A stretch of DNA of 64,000 bases from Comamonas sp. BIGb0152 (lineage in GTDB: Bacteria > Pseudomonadota > Gammaproteobacteria > Burkholderiales > Burkholderiaceae_C): contig NZ_JANUDY010000005.1 of the NCBI RefSeq assembly GCF_024809975.1, positions 248,001 through 312,000 on the forward strand, read 5' to 3'. Shown piece by piece: positions 56,264 to 63,693 of this stretch. Numbering within the stretch: position 1 is the stretch's first letter; the number at the start of each line of letters is the position of its first letter. The position numbers were made by a program, and so were the translations under genes. The notes beneath the pieces were generated by a model that searched no databases, was not told where the DNA came from, and was given only the letters and a program-made list of their open reading frames with translations.

Positions 56264-57727
56264 TTAGACGGCGAGTGCCAGGCCGTCCTTGCGCTTGTCG
56301 GAGGCGCCACGCAGCTGGCCATTGGGCAGGCGCCAAATCCACTGCGCGCCGCCGAAGTCGCTGCGCCCGCCCAGCTCACCTTCGCCACTGGGCTCGCGGT
56401 AGCCCTGGGCCCGCAGCGCGGCGGTAATCGCGGGCGGCATGCCGGCTTCCACCGCCAGCACCCGGCCGCCTTCCAGGCGCCAGCGCGGCTGGTCCAGTGC
56501 CGCCTGCGGTGCCTCGCCGCCTGCCAGCATGCGGCATAGCAGCTGCACCTGGCCTTGGGGCTGCATGGCGCCGCCGACCACGCCAAACACAGCAAGGAAT
56601 TGGCCATCGCGCGTCGCCGCGCCCGGCACCACCGTGTGGTAGGGGCGTTTGCCTGGCGCCGGCCCATTGATATGGCCGGGCTGCGAAAAGCCATGGCCCC
56701 GGTTTTGCAGCACAAAGCCGCCCTCGGCCACGCCGATGCCCGAGCCAAAGCGCTTGAACACGCTGCTCATCAGGCTGATGGCCAGGCCGTCGGCATCCAC
56801 CACGGTGGTGCAGACGGTGTTGCCGGCTGGGTCGGCCACGGTTTGCTGGGCATGGGCCATGGCCGCTTCCATGGCCTGCACCAGGGCCACCTGGGTGGCA
56901 GCGCTGGCCATGTCGATGGCCTGGTCTTGCATGGCGGCCAGCGCGTGCAGCACAGCCACGCCATGGGTGTTGGGCGGGCATTCGTAGATGGTGGCACCGC
57001 GAAATGGCGTGCTCACCGGCGTGCAGAAGTCGCCCCGGTGGGCGCTGAAATCGGCGGTGCCCAACACGCCACCCGCTGCCTGCACCGCAGCCGCACAGGC
57101 GGCAGGGATGGCGCCGGCATAAAAGGCCTGTGGCCCCTTCGCGGCCACGGCCTGCAGCAAGCGGGCCAGCGCCGGGTTGTCAAAGCGCTCGCCAGCGCGG
57201 GGTGGGGCATCGGCGCGGTACAGGGCAGCGCTGGCGGCATTGCGGGCAATCACCGGCTGGAACAGCGCCCACTCGCGCGCAGCAACCGGGGCCACGGCAA
57301 AGCCCTGGCCGGCGGCTTGCACGGCGGCATCAAACAGCTGTGCCCAGGGCCGCTTGCCAAAGCGCTGGTGCAGATCCCACCAGCCTTGCACGACACCGGG
57401 GGTGGTGACGGACAGCGGGTGGCGCTCGGGGATGCGGTGCTGGGGCAGGGCCTCGACCAGCGTGGCCGTCAAGCCTTGGGGCGCGCGGCCCGTGCCGTTG
57501 TAGGCCAGCGGTGCCCGGCCTGGCGGCACCAGCATGGCCAGCAGGTCGCCGCCCACGCCAGTGGCCATGGGCTCAACCACACCCAGCACGGCATCAGCGG
57601 CAATGGCGGCATCGACGGCGGAACCCCCTTGCTGCAGCTGGGCCTGCGCAGCGGCCGCCGCCAAGGGGTGGCCGGTGGCCACCATGGCCCCCTGGCCCAG
57701 CACGCCCAAGGCATTTGTCTGCTGCAT
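56264..57727 (-). CDS. Gamma-glutamyltransferase-family protein
   Basis: 487 residues of the Ntn-hydrolase GGT family, normally matured by autocleavage before a catalytic Thr. The probable nucleophile is the first Thr of NTVCTTVVDADG (about 302), followed by MSSVFKRFGSGIGV and GGGM-like VVGGAMQPQGQVQ. The usual TTHxS block is altered: a Cys replaces the His. No signal peptide is evident, so it is probably cytoplasmic. It could be a hydrolase of gamma-glutamyl or other amides. ATG 57727 is one base after the permease stop, so the two are cotranscribed. Confidence 0.85.
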   Translation of the reverse strand: MQQTNALGVLGQGAMVATGHPLAAAAAQAQLQQGGSAVDAAIAADAVLGVVEPMATGVGGDLLAMLVPPGRAPLAYNGTGRAPQGLTATLVEALPQHRIPERHPLSVTTPGVVQGWWDLHQRFGKRPWAQLFDAAVQAAGQGFAVAPVAAREWALFQPVIARNAASAALYRADAPPRAGERFDNPALARLLQAVAAKGPQAFYAGAIPAACAAAVQAAGGVLGTADFSAHRGDFCTPVSTPFRGATIYECPPNTHGVAVLHALAAMQDQAIDMASAATQVALVQAMEAAMAHAQQTVADPAGNTVCTTVVDADGLAISLMSSVFKRFGSGIGVAEGGFVLQNRGHGFSQPGHINGPAPGKRPYHTVVPGAATRDGQFLAVFGVVGGAMQPQGQVQLLCRMLAGGEAPQAALDQPRWRLEGGRVLAVEAGMPPAITAALRAQGYREPSGEGELGGRSDFGGAQWIWRLPNGQLRGASDKRKDGLALAV

Positions 57728-57728
57728 A

Positions 57729-59267
57729 TCAGCTGCCCCACAGCGCCACGGCGGTGAAGACGGCGGCAATCAGGCCCAGCACCACCGGTACCAACAAGGC
57801 CCGGGCCAGCTCCAGCACATTGACCCGGGCAAAGCCTGCGACGGCTATCAGCGAGGACCAGGCGATCAAGGTGCCGCCGCCCGTCCACACCGCGCCCATT
57901 TGGCCCAGCGCGGCCAGGGCCGACACATCCATGCCCGAGGCCGGGCCCAGCGCGCCCGACAAGGTGCCGGTCAGCGGCAGGCCGGCAAAGCCGGAGCCGT
58001 CGATGCCGGTGATCATGCCCATCAGCAGCACACCAAACGACACCAGCAGCTGGCTGTCGGGAATCAGGTGCTGGCTGGCCTTGACCAGCTCGAACAGCAG
58101 GTCAGGCACGGGCTGGCCGGCGGCAATGCCCAGGATGGGGCCGGCGGTCTCGTGCGAGCCGATGAAAAAGAAGCCGGCAATCGGCAGCACCGCGCCCATG
58201 GCCTTGAAGGCGAAGACAAAGCCATCGGTGACATGGTCGGCGGCGCCATCGAGCATCTTGCGAAAGCCCCGAGCGGCCGTGGTGGCCCAGATCATCAGCA
58301 GTGCCGCGACGCCGCCAATCAGCATGGCGGCATCGCCGCCTTTGAGTTCGGGCACGGCGGTGGTGAACTTGGGCGCCACCATCACCAAAATCACCACCAA
58401 AAAGGCCAGCGGCGTGACGACGGCAAACAGCTTGGAGGCCGATGCCAGCGGCTGGGTTTTGCGCAGCTCGGCTTCCAGCTCGGAGTTGGTGCCCAGGTCG
58501 CTGTCATGGGCCGTGCCCTTGGCGATCTCGGCCTTGTCAAAGGCGCCTGCGCCCTCGATCTGTGCGTTGATGCCCACGGGGTTCAGCTCCCAGCGCTCCA
58601 GCAGCGCGTTGTCGCTGGGCACGATGAGCTTGCGCACCTTGAAGTACGACAGGAACAGCGCAATCATGCCGACCACCCAGGACAGCAGCAGCGCCTTGTC
58701 GGCCACCGCCACGGCACTGATGCCGCCAGCGGCCTTGGCGCTGATGCCCGGCGCCACACCGATCACATAGTCCGACGACAGCGCCATGCCCTGGCCGGCA
58801 ATCGCAATCGCCATGGCACCCGCGATGGGCGGCAGGCCCGCCGCAATGGCTGCGGGCAGCAGCACGGCCGCTACCAGTGGAACGGCGGGGGTGGGCCAGA
58901 AAAACAGCGAGATCAGGTAGGTGACCAGCGCCAGAATGAAATAGGCCACATGGCCGTTTTTCATCACCGCGCGAAAGGGCTTGACCATGCGGATGTCCGA
59001 GCCCAGGTCCTTGAGCGCATTGAGCAGGGCCGTCATCAGCGCAATGATCAGGAAGATGTTGAACAGCTCCTTGGCCGCCACCATGCTGGCACTGAATATG
59101 CTTCCTATCCCGGTGATGGCGCTGCCGCTCCAGGCGAAGGCGACGACGACGGTGGCCAGTATCGATGGCACCACCACATTGGCACGGAAGGCCATGGTCA
59201 GAATGATGACCAGCACCCCGGCAAGGTAGGCCCAGTGCGCTGGGCCTATAGAGACTGACGGATCCAT
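57729..59267 (-). CDS. Multi-helix permease, ion-transporter type, unassigned
   Basis: 512 residues with about 12 membrane helices (for example WAYLAGVLVIILTMAF, LFNIFLIIALMTALLNAL and VAYFILALVTYLISLFFWPTPAVPLVA). A long hydrophilic loop (about 225-280) separates two halves, each with re-entrant Gly/Ser-rich segments (GQGMALSSDYVIGVAPG and GITGIDGSGFAGLPLTG). The layout recalls the DcuC/GntP/citrate-Mg ion-transporter superfamily, but I cannot name the family. Cotranscribed with the GGT-like gene, so it may import or export the GGT substrate. Confidence 0.75.
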   Translation of the reverse strand: MDPSVSIGPAHWAYLAGVLVIILTMAFRANVVVPSILATVVVAFAWSGSAITGIGSIFSASMVAAKELFNIFLIIALMTALLNALKDLGSDIRMVKPFRAVMKNGHVAYFILALVTYLISLFFWPTPAVPLVAAVLLPAAIAAGLPPIAGAMAIAIAGQGMALSSDYVIGVAPGISAKAAGGISAVAVADKALLLSWVVGMIALFLSYFKVRKLIVPSDNALLERWELNPVGINAQIEGAGAFDKAEIAKGTAHDSDLGTNSELEAELRKTQPLASASKLFAVVTPLAFLVVILVMVAPKFTTAVPELKGGDAAMLIGGVAALLMIWATTAARGFRKMLDGAADHVTDGFVFAFKAMGAVLPIAGFFFIGSHETAGPILGIAAGQPVPDLLFELVKASQHLIPDSQLLVSFGVLLMGMITGIDGSGFAGLPLTGTLSGALGPASGMDVSALAALGQMGAVWTGGGTLIAWSSLIAVAGFARVNVLELARALLVPVVLGLIAAVFTAVALWGS

Positions 59268-59301
59268 CGTGGCTACTCCTTGGTATGATTAAACAGCCAA
59301 T

Positions 59302-59311
59302 TTGTATACTA
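59302..59311. promoter_or_regulatory. GTATAC operator-like site 1
   Basis: TTGTATACTA, 35 bp upstream of the permease start. One of several GTATAC-centred sites in the intergenic regions of this cluster; a probable target of the GntR regulator. Confidence 0.55.
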
Positions 59312-59403
59312 AATACAATAAATGAAAAAACCATCAGGGAATACCAGAAATATTGCATTGCAACATGTGATTGATCCGGGTTAAATTGAGGAAAACAGCT
59401 TTT

Positions 59404-59413
59404 TCGTATACAA
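59404..59413. promoter_or_regulatory. GTATAC operator-like site 2
   Basis: TCGTATACAA in the divergent region between the permease and the small-protein gene. A degenerate relative (TTTGTACACTGGATACAC, 59563-59580) lies just ahead of the small-protein gene. Confidence 0.55.
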
Positions 59414-59614
59414 AAATACGGGTGGTTGTGCCGATACAAGCCAACTGGCTAGCTTGTTTTAGTGCATTTCAGCGGTGCGACAGCTTGAGAATTTTTCTGA
59501 ATTTCGAGGCTAAACAAAGGCTTGGATAGCGAAGGGTTATGGATCCAGATCAAAACCCTTGTTTTGTACACTGGATACACTAGGGTAATTACTAGGTTAT
59601 CCAGGAGCTATTCC

Positions 59615-59845
59615 ATGAAAAACACGCTGATCCAAACCGTTGCCGCCCAAGAGGCGGATCTGCTGGCCTTGCGCAAGCCCCGCCAAGCCCTGTTGCCCGC
59701 GTCGCTGGGCTGGCTTTCGTCGATAGAGAACGCTTTTGTGCGCTGGCAGGCCCAGCGCCTGGCCGAGATGTCCCCGGGGCGCCTGTGGGCCCAGGCGATG
59801 CAAGACACGCGCTCGCTGGCTGAGATCCGCCGTGCTGGCCGCTGA
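59615..59845 (+). CDS. Small protein of unknown function
   Basis: 76 residues. ATG 59615 has a good CCAGGAG nine bases upstream, so it is probably a real gene despite its size. The sequence is soluble, with a basic start and an amphipathic segment (SSIENAFVRWQAQRLAEMSPGR) and the end LAEIRRAGR. The end slightly recalls DUF1127-type small proteins, but too weakly to assign. It is bracketed by GTATAC-like sites and lies ahead of the gntR gene. Confidence 0.65.
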   Translation: MKNTLIQTVAAQEADLLALRKPRQALLPASLGWLSSIENAFVRWQAQRLAEMSPGRLWAQAMQDTRSLAEIRRAGR

Positions 59846-59864
59846 GCGCTGAGTCTTCAGATTT

Positions 59865-59874
59865 TTGTATACAA
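59865..59874. promoter_or_regulatory. GTATAC operator-like site 3
   Basis: The perfect palindrome TTGTATACAA, about 120 bp ahead of the gntR start, consistent with autoregulation. Confidence 0.6.
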
Positions 59875-59992
59875 GGCAAGGCCCAGAGGCTGTAAACCTT
59901 TGCCGGGCATGTAAACTGGTGCGACCTTGGGCGGCTCTTTGGTTGTCGACACAGCGCCCGGGGCAAGCAACGTACCGAACGGATCGACTTTC

Positions 59993-60646
59993 ATGCCCAT
60001 TGCCAACGGAGACAAAAAAACAGGACTGAACCACTCGCCGCTGACCCAGCAGCTGGTGGAGGCCTTGCGCGAGAAGATCATGTCTGGCGAGCTCGCATCC
60101 GGCGAGCGGCTGGTCGAAGAGCGTCTGTCCGAGGAGTTTTCGGTATCGCGCATGCCCGTGCGCGAGGCCTTGCGCCAGCTCGCTTCCAGCGGCCTGGTGA
60201 TCATTGAGCCACGGCGCGGTGCCTCGGTCGCCAAGTTCCACGGCGACTTGCTGCGCGAGCTGGTCGAGGTGCGCGCCACCTTGGAGGCCCTCAATGCCCG
60301 CCTGGCCGCCAAGCGCCACGACCCCGAGCAGATCGCTGCGCTGGAGGCCTTGCTGGCCGAAGGCACCAAGAACGCCCACACCGGCGATGGCGATGTGCTG
60401 GCCGTGCTCAACCAGAAGTTCCACCTGGCGCTGGGCAAGATCGCCGCCAACTCGGTGCTGCAAGAGGTGATGCTGTCCTTGCGCGACCGCACCGAGGTGC
60501 TGTTTGCACCGCGCAGCCAGGCGCGTGCGCCCCAGAACTGGGAAGAGCATGCCGCCATCCTGCGTGCGGTGATCAAGGGCGATCCTGAATTGGCCGGCCT
60601 GCTGGCCGCGCGCCATATCTACAACGCGGCCGGCATCGAGCCCTGA
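59993..60646 (+). CDS. GntR-family (FCD) transcriptional regulator
   Basis: 217 residues. The winged helix-turn-helix (LREKIMSGELASGERLVEE, then FSVSRMPVREALRQLASSGL) is followed by an all-helical FCD effector domain with metal-ligand-type residues (ELVEVRATLEALNARLAA, NQKFHLALGKIAAN and HAAILRAVIKGD). ATG 59993 gives the usual length; the frame opens at 59927. FCD regulators often bind short palindromes; the repeated GTATAC sites around this gene are candidates. The effector is probably a carboxylic acid or amino acid. Confidence 0.88.
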   Translation: MPIANGDKKTGLNHSPLTQQLVEALREKIMSGELASGERLVEERLSEEFSVSRMPVREALRQLASSGLVIIEPRRGASVAKFHGDLLRELVEVRATLEALNARLAAKRHDPEQIAALEALLAEGTKNAHTGDGDVLAVLNQKFHLALGKIAANSVLQEVMLSLRDRTEVLFAPRSQARAPQNWEEHAAILRAVIKGDPELAGLLAARHIYNAAGIEP

Positions 60647-60665
60647 GCGCTGGGCTCCCGCTTTT
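60638..60665 (+). terminator. Weak terminator-like hairpin after gntR
   Basis: GAGCCC and GGGCTC pair around the gntR stop codon with an 8-base loop, followed by CCGCTTTT. The T-run is short, so efficiency is doubtful. Confidence 0.4.
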
Positions 60666-60710
60666 CGCGCGGCACTTCCCCAGCCGGGCGCATCGCCCGG
60701 ATGCGCTCGT

Positions 60711-61637
60711 TCAGGCCTTGCGCGCCAGCTGGTTCTGGTAAGCCACCCCTGCCAGCGCAATATCTTCCAGCCCCACCCCCACGGCCTTGTACAGCCGGAT
60801 GCCCGGCTGCGGGCTGACGGTATACCGGCCGCTGACGATATCCCCCAGCTCCACCAGCTTGCCGGCCAGCGACAGGCCGGGGTCGGCCAGCACCAGGTCG
60901 CCTGCTTCGCTGGTCGCCTGCTTTTTCCATTCCACCGCAATCAGCTGGGCGCGCGCCAGCAGGGCATCGTCCAACTCGCGGGTATGGGGCAGGCTGGAGC
61001 CAATGGCGGCCACAAAAGCATGGGGTGCTACATGCTCGCCGTTGAACAGTGGCTCCTTGGCGCGTGAGGCGGTGACGATGATGTCCGCCTCGCCCACGCC
61101 CTGGGTGTGCGCCACCCGGCGGATCTGCGCTGCGGGCAGGCCGGTCAGCTGCGCCAGGCGCGCTTCCAGCCCTTCGTGCGCATAGGGGTCAAACACATCG
61201 ATGCGCTGCAGCCCGAAGTGCTGCACCAACTGCTGCGCATGGGCCAGGCCCTGCACGCCAGCGCCGCACAGAAAAAGATGGCGTGCATTGGCCGGCGCCA
61301 GGTGCTTTGCTACCAGCACCGTGGTGGCAGCGGTGCGCAGGCGCGTGATGGCATTGGCATCCAAGGTGGCCAGCGGCGCGCCGGTGGCGGTGGAAAACAG
61401 CAGGATGACAAAGTTGAACTGGCCGGCAATAGTGGTGTAGACCTTGGCGCCAGTCACCCCCTGCGCGGGGATGACGGCCCCCAGCGTGGAGAGCTTGACG
61501 CCGCCGGCATCGGTGCGCTCGCGCGCTTGCATGGCCGCTTCGCCCGCGCCAAAGGCGGCAAAGGCCTCGCGCATGGCTTGCAGGGCTTGGTCGGTGGACA
61601 CCAGGGTGTCCACCATGGCATCGGTGATGTGCAGCAT
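60711..61637 (-). CDS. Ornithine cyclodeaminase/mu-crystallin-family protein
   Basis: 308 residues. The NAD(P)-binding motif FLCGAGVQGLAHAQQL (about 130) and flanking segments (FNFVILLFSTATGAPLATLDANAITRLRTAATTVL and ADIIVTASRAKEPLF, in two stretches) match the family, which includes ornithine cyclodeaminase, alanine dehydrogenase and imino-acid reductases. Start ATG 61637 (MLHITDAMVDTL); the longer frame upstream is a shadow of the TSUP and ferredoxin genes. It is the last gene of a five-gene minus-strand operon. The activity could be an imine reduction or amino-acid deamination; substrate unknown. Confidence 0.88.
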   Translation of the reverse strand: MLHITDAMVDTLVSTDQALQAMREAFAAFGAGEAAMQARERTDAGGVKLSTLGAVIPAQGVTGAKVYTTIAGQFNFVILLFSTATGAPLATLDANAITRLRTAATTVLVAKHLAPANARHLFLCGAGVQGLAHAQQLVQHFGLQRIDVFDPYAHEGLEARLAQLTGLPAAQIRRVAHTQGVGEADIIVTASRAKEPLFNGEHVAPHAFVAAIGSSLPHTRELDDALLARAQLIAVEWKKQATSEAGDLVLADPGLSLAGKLVELGDIVSGRYTVSPQPGIRLYKAVGVGLEDIALAGVAYQNQLARKA

Positions 61638-61663
61638 GGGGTGTGGTGGGGTGAGGTTGGAAA

Positions 61664-62410
61664 TCAGAGCCAGACGCGCAGCAGGATGATGCAGGCGCTG
61701 ACGGCGGCGGTGCCCAGCAGCCAGCGGCGGATGGTGGCTTTGGAGATATGGCGGGCCAGGCGGTTGGAGGCCAGAAAGCCCCCCAGCATCCAGGGCAGCA
61801 GCACCAGACTGAGCAGCCACTGCCCGCTGCCCATGCGGCCCACCCAGGCAAGGGCACTGAGCGAGACGATGGTGCCGGCAAAGAACACCACGCCTAAGGT
61901 GGAGCGCATGGTGGCTGGTGCCAGGTGCTGCATCGCAATCGCAAACGGCGGGCCACCTGCGGCGGTGATGGTGCCCATGATGCCGCTGGCCACGCCGGCA
62001 ATCGACAGGTTGGTGGTGCTGGGGGCCACCCGCCAGCCCAGGGTGCTGAGGCAGACGGCGGCCAAGATCAGCACGGCAAACAGAATGGACAGCGCATGGG
62101 TGCTGAACAGCACCAGCAGGCCGGTGGCGGCAAAGGTGCCGATGACGCGGCCCACCAAGGTTGCGGCAGCGACCTGGCGGTTGAGCGCATCGCGCTCGCG
62201 CAGATAGGCCAGCAAGGCCAGCGGCGCGCCCACGGCCAGTAGCGGGCCGGGCACCAGCTCGGGAAAAAAGATCGCCGCCAGCGGCGCGCAAAACATCGCA
62301 TAGCCCAGGCCGCCCACGCCCTGCATGGCCGCGCCGGTCAGCACCATCAGCCCCATGGCCAGGTAGCGGCCCCAGGCCAAGTGCTCGGTGAGTGCGGTCC
62401 AGGCCATCAT
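61664..62410 (-). CDS. TSUP (TauE/SafE)-family membrane transporter
   Basis: 248 residues with about eight membrane helices. Two related halves carry the family motifs GGLGYAMFCAPLAAIFFPE and GTITAAGGPPFAIAMQHL. TSUP proteins export or import sulfite, sulfoacetate or other organic anions. It overlaps the upstream ferredoxin gene by 4 bp and lies 26 bp ahead of the cyclodeaminase-like gene. The substrate is probably an acid product or sulfur anion of the pathway. Confidence 0.88.
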   Translation of the reverse strand: MMAWTALTEHLAWGRYLAMGLMVLTGAAMQGVGGLGYAMFCAPLAAIFFPELVPGPLLAVGAPLALLAYLRERDALNRQVAAATLVGRVIGTFAATGLLVLFSTHALSILFAVLILAAVCLSTLGWRVAPSTTNLSIAGVASGIMGTITAAGGPPFAIAMQHLAPATMRSTLGVVFFAGTIVSLSALAWVGRMGSGQWLLSLVLLPWMLGGFLASNRLARHISKATIRRWLLGTAAVSACIILLRVWL

Positions 62411-62697
62411 GGGCGGGGGAGCCAGCTGACCTTGATGTCGCCGTTGACAAAGGTCTGGCAGGCCAGGCGGTGGCCGGCGGCGAACTCTTCCTCGCTGAAA
62501 TGCTTGCGCTCCTTGGCCTTGATGGCATCGGTGTGGGCCAGGCCTTCCTCAATGCGGCATTTGCAGGTGCCGCACAGGCCGCCGCCGCATTTGAAAGGGA
62601 TGCCCCCTTTCTCGCGCAGCGAGACGCGCAGCAGGTTGCTGTTTTCCGGGGCCTCGACGGTTTTGTTGTCGTTGCTGACAAAGGTGATGGTGGGCAT
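62407..62697 (-). CDS. 2Fe-2S ferredoxin (plant type), first copy
   Basis: 96 residues. Cluster ligands lie in CGGGLCGTCKC (C-x4-C-x2-C) and in LACQTF near residue 80. A cytoplasmic one-electron carrier. The start MPTITFVSN parallels the second ferredoxin start MPQITFHKN, suggesting duplication. It overlaps the TSUP gene by 4 bp. Probably gives electrons to an oxygenase of the cluster. Confidence 0.9.
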   Translation of the reverse strand: MPTITFVSNDNKTVEAPENSNLLRVSLREKGGIPFKCGGGLCGTCKCRIEEGLAHTDAIKAKERKHFSEEEFAAGHRLACQTFVNGDIKVSWLPRP

Positions 62698-62707
62698 AAA
62701 GGGGCAA

Positions 62708-63025
62708 TCAGGCGGCGGGTGGTGCGCTGAGGGGCGCTGCTGTCAAGGTGGAATCCAGCGCGCCGAACTGGCACAGGTGCTGCAGCTCGCTGCGGGCTTG
62801 CTCCAGCGATGCAAAACGCTCCAGAAACTTGGAGGGCACCTGGTTGGTGGTGCCGCCGGGGCCTTCCTCGATCACCTGCACCTTGGTCTCGCGCAGCAGC
62901 TCACCCACCGCAAACCGGGCGAGCAGGCGACCGCAAAAGTGGTAGTCCCAGGCTTCTAGCAGGCGGATATCGGCGTTGGGCTGCGTGTGGTACTGGCCGG
63001 GCTTGCTGGTCAAAACTACGAACAT
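62708..63025 (-). CDS. Small conserved-looking protein between two ferredoxins, unknown function
   Basis: 105 residues. It starts MFVVLTSKPGQYHTQPNA, with strands and an ADIRLLEAWDYHFCGRLL segment, and has an Ala/Pro-rich tail. A single Cys and several aromatic residues are present. No domain was recognised. It lies 9 bp after the second ferredoxin and 10 bp before the first, so it is part of the operon. It may be an accessory subunit of the electron-transfer or oxygenase complex, by position only. Confidence 0.75.
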   Translation of the reverse strand: MFVVLTSKPGQYHTQPNADIRLLEAWDYHFCGRLLARFAVGELLRETKVQVIEEGPGGTTNQVPSKFLERFASLEQARSELQHLCQFGALDSTLTAAPLSAPPAA

Positions 63026-63034
63026 GGGCTTTCC

Positions 63035-63391
63035 TTATGCAGCGGGGGTGGCGGGCGTGGTGCCTGCAGCGCTGGCCGTGTGGGCGGTGCTGGCGGGCAG
63101 CGGCACTTGCGCCAGCTCCAGGTCATGCTCGGGCCAGAGCTGGCACACCAGGCGAAAGCCTTCGTCCAGGTGCGTGCCCAGCTGCTTTTTCTCTTTCCAG
63201 TTGGGTGCCGGCAGGTGCTCGGCCCCCGCCAGCACCTTGCAGGCGCAGGTGGCGCATTTGCCCATGCCGCATTGGTAGGCCAGGTGAGGAAAGGGGAACT
63301 GCTTGATCCCCGCGCGCACCACCAGGTTGGCGCCGGTCTTGACCTCGCCTTGGAAGGTCTGGCCATTCTTGTGAAAGGTGATCTGGGGCAT
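63035..63391 (-). CDS. 2Fe-2S ferredoxin (plant type), second copy
   Basis: 118 residues. Ligands lie in CGMGKCATCACKV (C-x4-C-x2-C) and in LVCQLW near residue 82. A C-terminal Ala/Thr/Pro tail (about 95-118) is unusual for a ferredoxin. ATG 63391 has GAGGAA upstream. It is the first gene of the minus-strand operon, directly behind the tandem GTATAC sites. Confidence 0.9.
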   Translation of the reverse strand: MPQITFHKNGQTFQGEVKTGANLVVRAGIKQFPFPHLAYQCGMGKCATCACKVLAGAEHLPAPNWKEKKQLGTHLDEGFRLVCQLWPEHDLELAQVPLPASTAHTASAAGTTPATPAA

Positions 63392-63412
63392 GGGTTCCTC
63401 CGCATTGCAATT

Positions 63413-63429
63413 ACGTATACTGTATACAA
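63413..63429. promoter_or_regulatory. Tandem GTATAC operator-like sites 4 and 5
   Basis: Two GTATAC cores at 63415 and 63422 are separated by a single base (ACGTATACTGTATACAA). They lie 22 bp ahead of the ferredoxin operon, a position suited to repression. Confidence 0.65.
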
Positions 63430-63615
63430 CTGGATGTTGTGGATGTACTAGGGATAACGTGAGGATGAGGGAGTTTGGCTTGGGTTGCAGCGCATAGATA
63501 TTGAGGAATATCAGGAGCCTGTGACTCTTGAGCGGCCAGGATGGTGTTTGCGATTTGATGGGGCTAGGGGTAAGCACTGAGTTGGAATGGGGTGTGAAAA
63601 CATTGACCTCGTATT

Positions 63616-63625
63616 CTGTATACAG
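63616..63625. promoter_or_regulatory. GTATAC operator-like site 6
   Basis: The palindrome CTGTATACAG is flanked by GTATT and TATTC (63611-63629). It lies about 70 bp ahead of the PqqC-like gene. Confidence 0.6.
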
Positions 63626-63693
63626 TATTCTAATTCTGTCGCTTGGCTAGTTATGACTTGGCGACGACCCCAACATCTTCAGAGGAACCCGCC

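Noticed and set aside
60820-60825. A further GTATAC inside the cyclodeaminase-like gene
   Set aside because: It lies in coding sequence with GC-rich flanks (CGGTATACCG) unlike the intergenic sites.
61638-62774. N-terminal extension of the cyclodeaminase-like frame that would make a 687-residue fusion protein
   Set aside because: The extension is out of frame with, and overlaps, the TSUP and ferredoxin genes; the family start at 61637 fits.
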